Shown here: positions 16,287 through 25,254 of the stretch, piece after piece
How positions within the stretch are numbered: position 1 is the stretch's first letter
Layout of the letters: every line of letters starts with the position of its first letter
Source: Devosiaceae bacterium
GTDB taxonomy: Bacteria > Pseudomonadota > Alphaproteobacteria > Rhizobiales > Devosiaceae
Length of the DNA: 60,766 nucleotides
NCBI GenBank assembly: GCA_021648375.1
Contig: JAKISW010000015.1
Location: 1-60,766 of the forward strand
Direction: 5' to 3'
Notes under the pieces: model-generated
What the model was told of the DNA's origin: nothing
Database searches by the model: none
What the model saw: only the letters and a program-made list of their open reading frames with translations
Position numbers and translations under genes: made by a program

Positions 16287-16427
16287 GCACGTCTCCAAAA
16301 AAGCATGCCCCTGGGCGTGACCCGAGGGTGGGAACCGATTTTGGGACAAAAGACGTGCGAAAACAAAAAGATAAAGCGTTGGAGCCGGTTCCAGTTAAAC
16401 TCGACACGCTTTAGGGATAGAACCCTA
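16287..16427. repeat. Extragenic palindromic repeat element (mosaic of nested inverted repeats)
   Basis: A 141-bp non-coding stretch contains at least four inverted pairs: GCACGTCT/AGACGTGC (16287-16294, 16351-16358), GGAACCG/CGGTTCC (16331-16337, 16386-16392), AAAGCGT/ACGCTTT (16373-16379, 16406-16412) and TAGGG/CCCTA (16412-16416, 16423-16427). The layout and the words GGGAACCG, AAAGCGT and GCTTTAG recall the mosaic intergenic repeats of Rhizobium and Brucella genomes. It overlaps the stop of the DUF3126 gene and may act as its 3' end structure. Confidence 0.5.
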
Positions 16428-16643
16428 CTCCATCTCTTCCAGATCAATATCAAGAATAGCCATCTGGAACATATAGGAGCGGTCTCCATCCTCATCATCC
16501 AGATACATAACCCCTAAAAATTCCTCGCCCACATAAACTTCGCAACTATCGGCCTTTTGTGGCCGTGCTTTAACCCTCAAATCAGGGTTGGCAAACTTTT
16601 GTTGAAGAAACTTCTGTAGTTTTTCAATTTCTTCTTTGTTCAT
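16425..16643 (-). CDS. DUF3126 family protein
   Basis: This 72-residue acidic protein matches the short DUF3126 family of alphaproteobacteria: an N-terminal helix (EEIEKLQKFLQQKF), a beta strand with RVKARPQKADSCEVYVGEEFLG, and the conserved DDEDGDRSYMFQMAILDIDL end. Function is unknown. It lies 65 bp upstream of cysE's stop side, in the same direction and downstream of cysE, so it may share the cysE transcript; this pairing is common in the group. Confidence 0.88.
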   Translation of the reverse strand: MNKEEIEKLQKFLQQKFANPDLRVKARPQKADSCEVYVGEEFLGVMYLDDEDGDRSYMFQMAILDIDLEEME

Positions 16644-16708
16644 AATTTTATACCCTTGTTCTACTTATTTATTTTTATCTGGTCACTACGTGACTGACAG
16701 CCCCCACA

Positions 16709-17521
16709 TTATTTTTCAGTTAACATCTGATCCATAACACAGCCCGGCTCAGGGCAACCAGAACTACCAACAATTTTTGCCGGCACACCGGCGACAGTTT
16801 TGTTTGCCGGAACGTCCTTTAATACAACTGAACCGGCAGCCACTTTTGCCCCATGGCCGATTTTAATATTCCCCAGGATTTTTGCACCCGCCCCCAGCAA
16901 CACACCTGAACCAATTTTTGGATGCCGGTCATCGGATTCTTTACCTGTACCACCAAGAGTAACCCCTTGAAGAACAGAGGTATTATCCCCGATAACAGCA
17001 GTTTCACCAATAACAATTCCAGTGCCATGGTCAAACATGACCCCTCGACCAACTTTCGCCTTGGGATTAATATCCACCTGAAAAACCTGTGACGATCTGC
17101 TCTGCAGATAAAGGGCAAAGTCCGTGCGTCCTTCGGCTTGTAAAAAATGAGCAAACCTGTGGGTCTGCAATGCATGAAAACCCTTGAAATATAATATTGG
17201 AACCACTGCCCGCTCAACCGCCGGATCACGCTCAAGAACCGCCGCCAGATCAACCCGCATCGCTTCACCAATTTTTGGATCATCATCAAGCGAGCGGCTA
17301 AAGGCCTCCCGAATGCGATAGGCGGAAACATCCGCATGATCCAGCCGTGAAGCAAGACGAAAAATCAGCGCGTCTTCCAACCGATCGTGATTTAAAATGG
17401 TGGTTTCGACAAAACTGGAAAGCGATGGCTCAGCTGTTCTGATCTGTTCTGCTCCATCACGAACCGCCAGCCAAAGCGGATCAACCCGGTGCAGAATAGT
17501 CTGACTTTTCAATTCGGACAC
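16709..17521 (-). CDS. cysE: Serine O-acetyltransferase
   Basis: The enzyme acetylates serine with acetyl-CoA, the committing step of cysteine synthesis. The 270-residue protein has the N-terminal helical CysE domain (residues 1-140) and a left-handed beta-helix of hexapeptide repeats (IGETAVIGDNTSVLQGVTLG, IGSGVLLGAGAKILGN). The HGTGIVIGE motif carries the catalytic His. The Cys-rich tail (SGCPEPGCVMDQ) is longer than in E. coli. It is followed by the DUF3126 gene and preceded 44 bp upstream by the alpha/beta hydrolase gene. Confidence 0.97.
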   Translation of the reverse strand: MSELKSQTILHRVDPLWLAVRDGAEQIRTAEPSLSSFVETTILNHDRLEDALIFRLASRLDHADVSAYRIREAFSRSLDDDPKIGEAMRVDLAAVLERDPAVERAVVPILYFKGFHALQTHRFAHFLQAEGRTDFALYLQSRSSQVFQVDINPKAKVGRGVMFDHGTGIVIGETAVIGDNTSVLQGVTLGGTGKESDDRHPKIGSGVLLGAGAKILGNIKIGHGAKVAAGSVVLKDVPANKTVAGVPAKIVGSSGCPEPGCVMDQMLTEK

Positions 17522-17565
17522 GTTATTCTCCTAAAAACTCATTTTTGCAGATTATCCCAAAGATA

Positions 17566-18333
17566 TTAATTAGGAATTTGGGCCAAAAAATCAATGACCC
17601 CGCTCTTGAACTGTTTGTCACCGGTGGCCCGCATATGATCACGCCCCTTTATAACCAGCGCTTCTGCGTTCGGAAAAATCTCAGCCAGTTCTTCTGCTGA
17701 ACCGCCGATTGTATCCATATCGCCAACCGCAACCAGAACAGGAACAGTGATTTTTTCCAGATCCTGCGCACTGATTCTGTCTCTGGAGGATTGCATGCAG
17801 GCCGCAAGCGCCCTCAAATCGCTTCCGGTATGTTCGGCAAAAATCCTGAATTGTCGCCCCACTTTAGTTTGCACATCCTCAAGGGATGGTGCCAAAAGCC
17901 CCTGCACTATTTCCTCAGACCCACCAAGACCATGGATCATATTTATACCCAAACCACCCAAAATCACAGCGCTGACTTTTTCAGCGAAATCCATACCCAC
18001 AAACGCACATATTCTTGCCCCCATGGAGTATCCCATTATCGGCACTGGACCATGTTTTTCGACCAATCCCAGATGATCAATCAGACCCGCCACATCCCGC
18101 GCCATAAATCTGGCCGGATAAAGCGATGGATCATATAATTTTTGTGATAATCCATGCCCTCGATTATCAAGGGTGATCGGGCTAAATCCCTGTTCTTTAA
18201 GTTTTTCAACCCAGCCCGTATCAAGCCAGTTGATTTTACCGCTAGAGGCAAAACCATGCACCAGCACAATGGGTTTCCCCTCCCCATAAACCTCATAGGC
18301 AATTTCAATATTTTCAGACTTAAAACTTGCCAT
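17566..18333 (-). CDS. Alpha/beta hydrolase
   Basis: A 255-residue alpha/beta-hydrolase fold enzyme. The oxyanion-hole motif VHGFASSG is at about residues 25-32, DNRGHGLSQ follows, the nucleophile Ser is in MGYSMGARI, the acid is the Asp in VAVGDMDTIGG and the His is in IKGRDHMRATGD. No lid domain or signal peptide is seen. Substrates of this group include small esters and lactones; the sequence does not narrow it. It starts at ATG 18333 and runs towards cysE with a 44-bp gap. Confidence 0.9.
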   Translation of the reverse strand: MASFKSENIEIAYEVYGEGKPIVLVHGFASSGKINWLDTGWVEKLKEQGFSPITLDNRGHGLSQKLYDPSLYPARFMARDVAGLIDHLGLVEKHGPVPIMGYSMGARICAFVGMDFAEKVSAVILGGLGINMIHGLGGSEEIVQGLLAPSLEDVQTKVGRQFRIFAEHTGSDLRALAACMQSSRDRISAQDLEKITVPVLVAVGDMDTIGGSAEELAEIFPNAEALVIKGRDHMRATGDKQFKSGVIDFLAQIPN

Positions 18334-18521
18334 TAATTCACATTTCCAAAATAAACATTTATCATGTTTGAAGCACCTGCTTTATCAGCGATTGTTGCAC
18401 CGTCAAACCTCATTTGATAACTTCGCTTTAATAGCGCTGGAAATTATTCGCCTTCCCCATTATAATTTAAAAAATTCGCCGACTCTGTTTAAATATCCCG
18501 CCCAGAAAAAAGCAAAAAATC

Positions 18522-18767
18522 ATGTCATCAAATTCCACACCCCACTTTCACAATACTCAAGGCGTCTCCCGCATTGAAATAGGTGCCAGGGAGTTTATGT
18601 GTGTCGGCGCCCTGCCCCCTTTTGATCACCCCCATATATTTTTGGACATGGGAAGTGAGGGCGAAATTGTTTGCCCCTATTGCTCCACCCATTATGTATT
18701 CAACCCCAAACTTACGACCGGCACATCTGACCCTGCCTCTGCGGTATATACGCCAAAAACCGCTTGA
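18522..18767 (+). CDS. Zinc-finger (zf-CHCC) domain protein
   Basis: This 81-residue protein has the zf-CHCC pattern: the Cys in EFMCVGALPPFDHPHIFLDM, the His in FDHPH, then CPYCSTHYVF. Family members include mitochondrial complex I subunit NDUFS6 and its alphaproteobacterial counterparts. Whether this one joins complex I is inference. It starts at ATG 18522 and precedes the monooxygenase gene by 27 bp. Confidence 0.88.
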   Translation: MSSNSTPHFHNTQGVSRIEIGAREFMCVGALPPFDHPHIFLDMGSEGEIVCPYCSTHYVFNPKLTTGTSDPASAVYTPKTA

Positions 18768-18794
18768 TAATTCCCCATACTAAATGGTGTCAAC

Positions 18795-20009
18795 TTGTCC
18801 AAAAATGACAGCCTCCCGCAAAACTTGAATTCCACCAGAATGATTTATATCGCTGGCGCTGGCATAGCTGGAATGACCCTGGCACTGGCACTGGCAAAGC
18901 TTGGCGTAAAAGCGGTAATTATTGAAAAAACCAAAGGCCTGCAACCTGAAGGTGCAGGTCTTCAAATATCCCCCAATGCTCGCCATGTGCTAAATCAACT
19001 TGGCCTTTCTTCTGCTCTACATGGTTTGGGCTTTTCTCCTCAGGCCATTGATATTTATCCATTCAAGCGCGCAAAACCACTAAAAAGCCTAAAGCTTGGC
19101 CCTTTTGCGCAACAGCGATTTGACTCGCCATATATTGTTATTCACCGTGCTGATCTCGCTGATATTTTATATAAGGCCTGCCAGCAGTCAAATCTGATAG
19201 AAATCCATTTTGGCATAACCGGCTTTGATATGATTACCCACGCCAACGGACTTTCAGTTTCGCGTGAACACAGTGATGGACATATTCACGAAGCAAATCC
19301 GTTTGCCTTTGTTGGCGCGGACGGCGTGCACTCTGTTACCCGCACAAAAATCCTTTCCGGCCCTGATGCCAGCTATAGCGGATATACCGCCTGGCGCGCC
19401 CTGATACCAACTTCAATGATGAAGGCAGAACTGAACCTTTTTCATACCAGCCTGCTCTGGGGCCCAGGATTTCATGCGGTGGCCTACCCTCACCCCAGGC
19501 GGCACGTGATCAATATCGCTCTGTTTTCTAAAGAAAAACTTGGTGCCAACACCGGTAAAAAATCTGTTGCGCCCAACCTGCCAAAAATAGCCCTGACCTG
19601 CCCACGCTTCAATGCGATTATTGAATCATCAGAAGGAGAGTGGACCAACTGGCCCCTGTATGGGGTAAAGACCGGCCGGTGGCACAAAGGACCGGTCGGA
19701 CTGATCGGAGATGCAGCTCATGCCATGCTGCCCTTTCAGGCCCAGGGGGCTGCCATGGCCATTGAAGATGCTGCAACCCTGGCCCCGCTTTTAGCCAATG
19801 CGAACGAGCCGCAAACAGCTTTTGCCACCTATTATGCGGAGCGAAAAAACCGGGTGCGCAAAATCATCAGTATATCCGCTTCAAACGGTGAAATTTATCA
19901 CATGGGAGCGCCATTTTCTTATGCCAGAGACCTGGTCGTTCTGGCACAAGGCACAACCGGCCACCTGCGCCGCCTTGCCTGGATTTATGATCACAAAATA
20001 CCCATATAG
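18795..20009 (+). CDS. FAD-dependent monooxygenase (salicylate hydroxylase-like)
   Basis: The 404-residue flavoprotein has the dinucleotide-binding GAGIAGMTLALALAKLG, the DG motif in VGADGVHSVTR and the GD motif in LIGDAAHAMLPFQAQGAA that contacts FAD and the active site. These mark class A aromatic hydroxylases such as salicylate hydroxylase and the UbiH group. The exact substrate is not deducible. The start is TTG 18795 or, giving a shorter N terminus, ATG 18840 just before IYIAGAG; neither has a strong ribosome site. It follows the zinc-finger gene closely and the MFS gene starts 134 bp later. Confidence 0.9.
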   Translation: MSKNDSLPQNLNSTRMIYIAGAGIAGMTLALALAKLGVKAVIIEKTKGLQPEGAGLQISPNARHVLNQLGLSSALHGLGFSPQAIDIYPFKRAKPLKSLKLGPFAQQRFDSPYIVIHRADLADILYKACQQSNLIEIHFGITGFDMITHANGLSVSREHSDGHIHEANPFAFVGADGVHSVTRTKILSGPDASYSGYTAWRALIPTSMMKAELNLFHTSLLWGPGFHAVAYPHPRRHVINIALFSKEKLGANTGKKSVAPNLPKIALTCPRFNAIIESSEGEWTNWPLYGVKTGRWHKGPVGLIGDAAHAMLPFQAQGAAMAIEDAATLAPLLANANEPQTAFATYYAERKNRVRKIISISASNGEIYHMGAPFSYARDLVVLAQGTTGHLRRLAWIYDHKIPI

Positions 20010-20143
20010 ATCATCGCAAAAGCAAACCAGGCGCCAGCTGGAAATTCATGCTCCTTGAAAAAACCTGTTATTTAGCCTAGCTGAAATACTCATACTGTTT
20101 TTATACTTCCCTGATTTTTTTGCGAATGGATGCCATACGGTAA

Positions 20144-21481
20144 ATGCCTGTTTCCAAAAGCTCCAATCTACCACTGATTTTTATACTGATTACCATTTTA
20201 CTGGACATGATTGGCCTTGGCATAATTTTGCCTGTCTTGCCCCAGCTTATTCTTGAACTTAGTGGAGAGACCATAGCTAACAGCGCCATGGTTGGTGGTT
20301 ATCTGGTATTTATCTATGCGTTTTTACAATTTATTTTTTCGCCGATTCTTGGAAACCTTTCCGACAGATATGGCCGCCGCCCCATATTGCTTTTGTCCCT
20401 GCTCGGCCTAACGGCGGATTATCTGATAATGGGTTTTGCGCCAACCATAGGCCTGTTGTTTTTAGGGCGCGCCCTGGCTGGAATTTCCGGGGCTGCAGTT
20501 GCCACAGCCACGGCCTATATCGCCGATATCACCCCGCCGGAAAAACGATCCCAACGCTTTGGATTAATTGGAGCGGCCTTTGGTCTTGGTTTTATTATCG
20601 GCCCGGTAGTCGGGGGTGAACTTGGCGAAATTTCTCCAAGAGCACCATTTTATCTGGCGGCAGCTTTAGCCTTTGCCAATTTTTTGTTTGGAATATTTAT
20701 TCTCCCTGAAAGCCTTGGTAAAAGAAAACGCCGCCGCTTTAATATCAAACGCGCTAACCCCATCGGAGCAATTCTGGCCTTTCGTCCCTATCCGGCGATA
20801 ATCTGGTTACTGGGCGCGCTGTTTTTATTTTCCCTTGCCATTCAGGCCTATCCGGCGGTTTGGAATTTTTTCACCATCGAAAGGTTTGACTGGACACCGT
20901 CTCAGATCGGGCGCTCCCTTGCGGTATTCGGGCTGCTATTTGCTTTGGTGCAGGCGGTGCTGATTGGCCCGGTAATTCGAAAGTTTGGCGAAAGCACCAC
21001 GGTATTATTGGGCCTTACCGCTGGTGCCGTAGCATTTTTTGGCACCGCCTTTATTCACACCCCCATCGGCCTTTATGGATTTTTGGTGATTGGTGCCTTT
21101 TCAGGCCTGACAGCACCGGCCATAAACGGCCTGTTATCGCGCCAGATACCCGATAATGCTCAAGGCGAATTACAAGGCGCAGTCACCGCCACCAATTCCC
21201 TGACGGCAATAATTGCTCCTCTAGCTGCCACCCAGCTTTTTGCTTACTTCACTTCACCCCCGAATGCCCTCGGTGATCCTGGATATTTCCCGGGCGTTTC
21301 ATTTTTTGGGGCTGGAATATTGATAGTGTTTTCTTTTGCTGTATTTTTTTACACAGCCAAACGCTTCAATTTACAAAGATTGAAAAATGCTCAACCGCCA
21401 ACCAAAGCACCTGATATTGCCAAGCCGGGCGAAATTGCCGTTCGTCCACCCAATCTTACACCTACCGAGAAAGACAAATGA
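20144..21481 (+). CDS. MFS transporter (Tet-like drug/H+ antiporter type)
   Basis: The 445-residue protein has twelve hydrophobic segments. The MFS motif A appears as GNLSDRYGRRPILL between segments 2 and 3, and the antiporter motif GFIIGPVVGG is in segment 5. This places it in the 12-helix drug/proton antiporter group related to TetA. Its true substrate is unknown; there is no adjacent TetR-type regulator, which argues against a dedicated tetracycline pump. The C-terminal 35 residues are Pro-rich and cytoplasmic. Its TGA overlaps the ATG of the GNAT gene by four bases. Confidence 0.92.
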   Translation: MPVSKSSNLPLIFILITILLDMIGLGIILPVLPQLILELSGETIANSAMVGGYLVFIYAFLQFIFSPILGNLSDRYGRRPILLLSLLGLTADYLIMGFAPTIGLLFLGRALAGISGAAVATATAYIADITPPEKRSQRFGLIGAAFGLGFIIGPVVGGELGEISPRAPFYLAAALAFANFLFGIFILPESLGKRKRRRFNIKRANPIGAILAFRPYPAIIWLLGALFLFSLAIQAYPAVWNFFTIERFDWTPSQIGRSLAVFGLLFALVQAVLIGPVIRKFGESTTVLLGLTAGAVAFFGTAFIHTPIGLYGFLVIGAFSGLTAPAINGLLSRQIPDNAQGELQGAVTATNSLTAIIAPLAATQLFAYFTSPPNALGDPGYFPGVSFFGAGILIVFSFAVFFYTAKRFNLQRLKNAQPPTKAPDIAKPGEIAVRPPNLTPTEKDK

Positions 21482-21972
21482 GCCAAGGAATAAAAATTCG
21501 CACCGCTACCATTAATGATCGCCAAGGGATATGGGAAATTTTGGACCCGGTGATTAAAGAGGGAAAAACCTATCCCCTGCCAAGGGATATGAGCAAAACA
21601 AAAGCCTTGGATTATTGGCTGGCAAAAATCCACCTCACCTTTGTTGCTGTATTGGACGAGAAAATCCTGGGCACCTATTATTTGCGCCCCAACAATCCGG
21701 GTGGTGGCTCCCACATTGCCAATTGTGGTTATGCCACCCACAAAAACGCCCGTAGAAAGGGCATTGCCAGATCCATGTGTGAACATTCTCTGGGTCAGGC
21801 TAAAGCGGCAGGATTTAACGCCATGCAGTTTAATTTCGTAATAGTCAGCAATCAGGGGGCCATAAAACTCTGGACAAAAATGGGATTTGAAACCCTTGCT
21901 ACCCTGCCAAAAGTCTTTGATCACCCGGAATTGGGAATGGTCGATGCATTGGTGATGTTCAGGGAACTTTAG
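21478..21972 (+). CDS. GNAT family N-acetyltransferase
   Basis: The 164-residue acetyltransferase has the acetyl-CoA pyrophosphate loop in YATHKNARRKGIARSMCEHSL (motif R-x-x-G-x-A), preceded by the beta-bulge strand HIANCGY. The substrate cannot be read from sequence. The four-base ATGA overlap with the MFS gene implies co-expression, and acetyltransferases paired with exporters sometimes modify the exported compound; that link is inference. It converges on gnd with a 45-bp gap that shows no clear terminator. Confidence 0.9.
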   Translation: MSQGIKIRTATINDRQGIWEILDPVIKEGKTYPLPRDMSKTKALDYWLAKIHLTFVAVLDEKILGTYYLRPNNPGGGSHIANCGYATHKNARRKGIARSMCEHSLGQAKAAGFNAMQFNFVIVSNQGAIKLWTKMGFETLATLPKVFDHPELGMVDALVMFREL

Positions 21973-22017
21973 AAAAATCATTTGTCGCGGGCGTTTGTTT
22001 TTCTCGTCAGGCTAAAA

Positions 22018-23451
22018 TCAAGTTTCTACTGCAAGAGTTGGGGGCCAATCTTCGTTTTGCATCCCCTCGCGATCACTCATATAAAACCCGTGAGCACCAA
22101 AAAAATCACGCTGCCCCTGAATGAGGTTAGCGGTGCCATTGGCCATTTTATAGGTATCGAAATAGGACAGCGCCGCCCCAAGACACATAGTTGGTAATGC
22201 ATTGATTGCACCAAGCGAAACCACCTGGCGAAGAGCATTTTGATTATTGCTCATCATTGTCACGAATTCCGGCGCAACCAACAGGTTCTGCACATTGCCT
22301 TTTTCCAGCGCCAATGACATCTCATCTAAAAATTTGGAGCGAATGATGCATCCGGCTCGCCAGATTTTAGCGATACTTGCCAGAGGTAAATCCCATTCAT
22401 GTTCCTCAGATGCAGCTTTAAGAACGGCAAACCCTTGCGCATAGGCGGCAATTTTCCCGGCAATCAGCGCCTGCTCCAGAATTTCGATAGCGATTTCAAC
22501 ATTGCCCTGATTTTTACCGCCAGTCTGACGACCGTTATATATTTTTTCAGCAGCAACCCTCTCCTGCTTCAAAGCCGAAAGAGCCCGCGCCGCCACCGCC
22601 CCTTCAATACTTGTTGCCGCAACTCCCAGTTTTGTGGCAGCAATTGCGCTCCAGCGCCCGGTGCCCTTTTGTCCGGCCTGGTCAACAATCAGATCAATAA
22701 GCGGCTTGCCGGTTTTTTTATCAATTTTTGCCAGAACATGCCCGGTGACTTCAATCAGATAGGAATTTAGTGGTCCCTCGTTCCAGCTTTTAAATATTTC
22801 CGAGCAGGCCAGCGGACTCATGCCCAAACCGTCGCGCATAATCCCGTAAATTTCCCCAATCATCTGCATATCGGCATATTCAATGCCGTTATGAATGGTT
22901 TTTACAAAATGGCCCGCGCCACCCGTCCCCATATAATCAGCACATGATTCACCTTTGAACTTTGCCCCGATAGCCTGAAGAATTTCCTTTGCCTGCAACC
23001 AGTGCTTTTTTGCACCGCCAACCATAATTGATGGCCCGAAGCGCGCCCCTTCTGATCCCCCAGAAACACCAATTCCCAAAAATCCAAAACCTGCCCGTTT
23101 CAAAGTTTCAAACCGGCGCTCGCTATCTGTGAAGTTGGAATTTCCCGCTTCAATTATAATGTCGTCCTCATCCAGATGCTCCATTAAAGCCGCTATGGTC
23201 TGATCGACGGGTTTTCCCGCCTTGACCATGATCAAAATCATTCGTGGCGCTTTGATTGAGAGAACAAAATCTGCCAGTTGAGCGTTGGGAATAATTTGAT
23301 TTTTTAGCTTGCCAGCCCCCTCAACAAACTCATCAATTCTTGAAGCGGTTCTGTTGTGAACGGCAATATTATAGCCCTTATCGGCAATATTTAGCGCCAG
23401 ATTGGAGCCCATGACCCCAAGACCGATTATTCCAATGTCGCCCTGTTCCAT
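22018..23451 (-). CDS. gnd: 6-phosphogluconate dehydrogenase, decarboxylating
   Basis: The enzyme oxidises and decarboxylates 6-phosphogluconate to ribulose 5-phosphate in the pentose phosphate pathway. The N-terminal Rossmann GLGVMGSNLALNIADKG binds NADP, GVSGGSEGARFGPSIMVGG holds the family's GGxxGA pattern, and QAGQKGTGRW marks the substrate site. At 477 residues it is the long classical form. An inverted repeat (23513-23534) lies in its upstream region. Confidence 0.97.
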   Translation of the reverse strand: MEQGDIGIIGLGVMGSNLALNIADKGYNIAVHNRTASRIDEFVEGAGKLKNQIIPNAQLADFVLSIKAPRMILIMVKAGKPVDQTIAALMEHLDEDDIIIEAGNSNFTDSERRFETLKRAGFGFLGIGVSGGSEGARFGPSIMVGGAKKHWLQAKEILQAIGAKFKGESCADYMGTGGAGHFVKTIHNGIEYADMQMIGEIYGIMRDGLGMSPLACSEIFKSWNEGPLNSYLIEVTGHVLAKIDKKTGKPLIDLIVDQAGQKGTGRWSAIAATKLGVAATSIEGAVAARALSALKQERVAAEKIYNGRQTGGKNQGNVEIAIEILEQALIAGKIAAYAQGFAVLKAASEEHEWDLPLASIAKIWRAGCIIRSKFLDEMSLALEKGNVQNLLVAPEFVTMMSNNQNALRQVVSLGAINALPTMCLGAALSYFDTYKMANGTANLIQGQRDFFGAHGFYMSDREGMQNEDWPPTLAVET

Positions 23452-23512
23452 TTGTGCCGCCCTTGTTCAAAAAACCACTGCAATTAATGTTTGATAGCAC
23501 AACCGCCCCATC

Positions 23513-23534
23513 ATCACACTCAAACATGTGTGAT
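23513..23534. promoter_or_regulatory. Inverted repeat ATCACAC-N8-GTGTGAT upstream of gnd
   Basis: A perfect 7-bp inverted repeat lies in the 124-bp gap between the Hsp70-like gene and gnd, about 60 bp before the gnd start. The same half-sites with a five-base spacer recur at 34296-34314. It could be a regulator site or a small hairpin. Confidence 0.4.
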
Positions 23535-23575
23535 AATCTGACAAATCCTCCAAAAAAAATTCATTCAAACCCGCC

Positions 23576-24832
23576 TTAAAATCGGCGCGATGCATCGAGA
23601 GCCAACCCTAATCCAACACTGCCGAACACATCGGTCTGCATGAATTTAGCATCGGGAAACAGGCGGTCCAAATGTGCGCACAAAACAGGAATTTGTGTTG
23701 AACCGCCGGTCATAATCAGCGTTTCAACTTCATGGGACTTAACATTTGCAGCCTTTAATACGGCATCAATTGTTTTAGGTATCTGCATTACGGTTTCACC
23801 AATCGCCTCGTCCAGGTCATTCCGGCTCAGTACCGCCTGCAAAACAACTTCTGGCACCTCAAAGCAAAGTTTTTGCTCAATTGAATGGGTCAGGGAAATT
23901 TTGCATTCCTCGACCTTTGAAGCCAGAAGGTGCCCGTATTTTCCCGAAACAATCGCCAGTAACTTGTCCAGCAATTCAGGGCTGGCAGCCTCCTGACGAG
24001 TTGAGCGCAAATTACGATGCACCGATTGTGTGTAAAGCCGGTTGATGCGGTGCCAGCTCGACAGATCAAAATAAGGACCGACAGGAACCTGCCTGTTTGA
24101 TCGTTTAACACTGGAATGTAAGCCCAGCAGTGGCATAACATTCCCCATGGAAAACAACCGGTCAAAATCGCCTCCCCCCACATGCACCCCGCCTGTGGAT
24201 AATATATCCTCCACCCTATCCACCTTTTTGGCCCGTTGCGGAGACAGTCGAATAACAGTGAAATCCGAGGTTCCTCCGCCTATATCCACCACCAGCGCCA
24301 ATTGTTCATTCGCAATGCCACGCTCATAATCCAAAGCCGCCGCAATCGGTTCGTACTGAAACTCCACATGAGAAAACCCCACCCCCTTAATGGCGCTTTC
24401 AAGTTGGTCCTGCGCAGTTTTGTCCGCTATATCGTCGTCATCAACAAAGCGCACAGGACGCCCTGCGACAACATTGGCAACCGGCTCCAAAAGCCTGTTG
24501 TCAGATTGTTGCCTGATATGAGAAAGAAAAATCTCCAGAATTTTGCCAATCGCCAGTCGGTTGCCGCGAATACGGGTTTCATCATTCATCAGCGAAGTGC
24601 CCAACACCGATTTGAGCGCCCGCATAATCCGCCCTTCAGCACCGCTCACATATTCATCGAGCGCCGATTGTCCGAAATAAATCTGCTCGTCCTCAAAACT
24701 AAAAAACAGCACAGAAGGAAGTTGAAGCGCTTCCCCCTCCAGAGGCACCAGAAATGGCACACCCGCTTTATCCACCAGCCCAAGGGTGGAATTTGACGTA
24801 CCAAAATCCAGTCCACAACTTGAACAATCCAT
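23576..24832 (-). CDS. Hsp70 family ATPase (YegD-like)
   Basis: The 418-residue protein has the Hsp70 nucleotide-binding fold: the phosphate-1 motif GLDFGTSNSTLGLVD at the N terminus, phosphate-2 ALVVDIGGGTSDFTVIRL in the middle and the adenosine motif TLIMTGGSTQIPVLCAHL near the end. It stops where the substrate-binding domain of DnaK would start, as in E. coli YegD, so it is not a classical chaperone. Function in this group is unresolved. A 422-bp gap separates it from putA upstream. Confidence 0.88.
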   Translation of the reverse strand: MDCSSCGLDFGTSNSTLGLVDKAGVPFLVPLEGEALQLPSVLFFSFEDEQIYFGQSALDEYVSGAEGRIMRALKSVLGTSLMNDETRIRGNRLAIGKILEIFLSHIRQQSDNRLLEPVANVVAGRPVRFVDDDDIADKTAQDQLESAIKGVGFSHVEFQYEPIAAALDYERGIANEQLALVVDIGGGTSDFTVIRLSPQRAKKVDRVEDILSTGGVHVGGGDFDRLFSMGNVMPLLGLHSSVKRSNRQVPVGPYFDLSSWHRINRLYTQSVHRNLRSTRQEAASPELLDKLLAIVSGKYGHLLASKVEECKISLTHSIEQKLCFEVPEVVLQAVLSRNDLDEAIGETVMQIPKTIDAVLKAANVKSHEVETLIMTGGSTQIPVLCAHLDRLFPDAKFMQTDVFGSVGLGLALDASRRF

Positions 24833-25254
24833 TCTCCTGCCTCGCCTTTAGCTTTATCAAAAAACCAACCGGCGTGGACCCTTGCATGAAAAACCAGCAA
24901 AGAATTTACTCCATAGGCCGAGAAAATAATTAGAGAATTTACGCGTATAAAGACAAAAAATTGCGTTGGCAATTACTCTTTATGCAAAGTTTAAAATCAA
25001 ACTCAGTTCACTTCACACCTGTTGTGTTTTTGTATCGCTTACCAAAAAAAAGCGCGACAGCTCCGATCAAAAGCAACACAACCACAGGCGCGATTACAAC
25101 ACGCTGGCTGTTTTTTTGATCTGAATGATAAACACAACGGCAAGCGAGCCTTAGAAAATGGCAAACCGCTTTGGCAAATATCCTAATTGGGGACAATTTT
25201 AACGATAGAAATGAACAATTTTGTTGAATTCCATAACTAGGGAGCCGCAACTGC
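24833..25254. other. Gap without a supported gene, between putA and the Hsp70-like gene
   Basis: This 422-bp AT-rich stretch carries no gene I can support. An open frame on the minus strand ending at 25008 encodes a hydrophobic run (VVIAPVVVLLLIGAVALFFG) after the putA stop, but it has no clear start or ribosome site. No terminator hairpin with a T run is obvious after putA. Confidence 0.35.
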
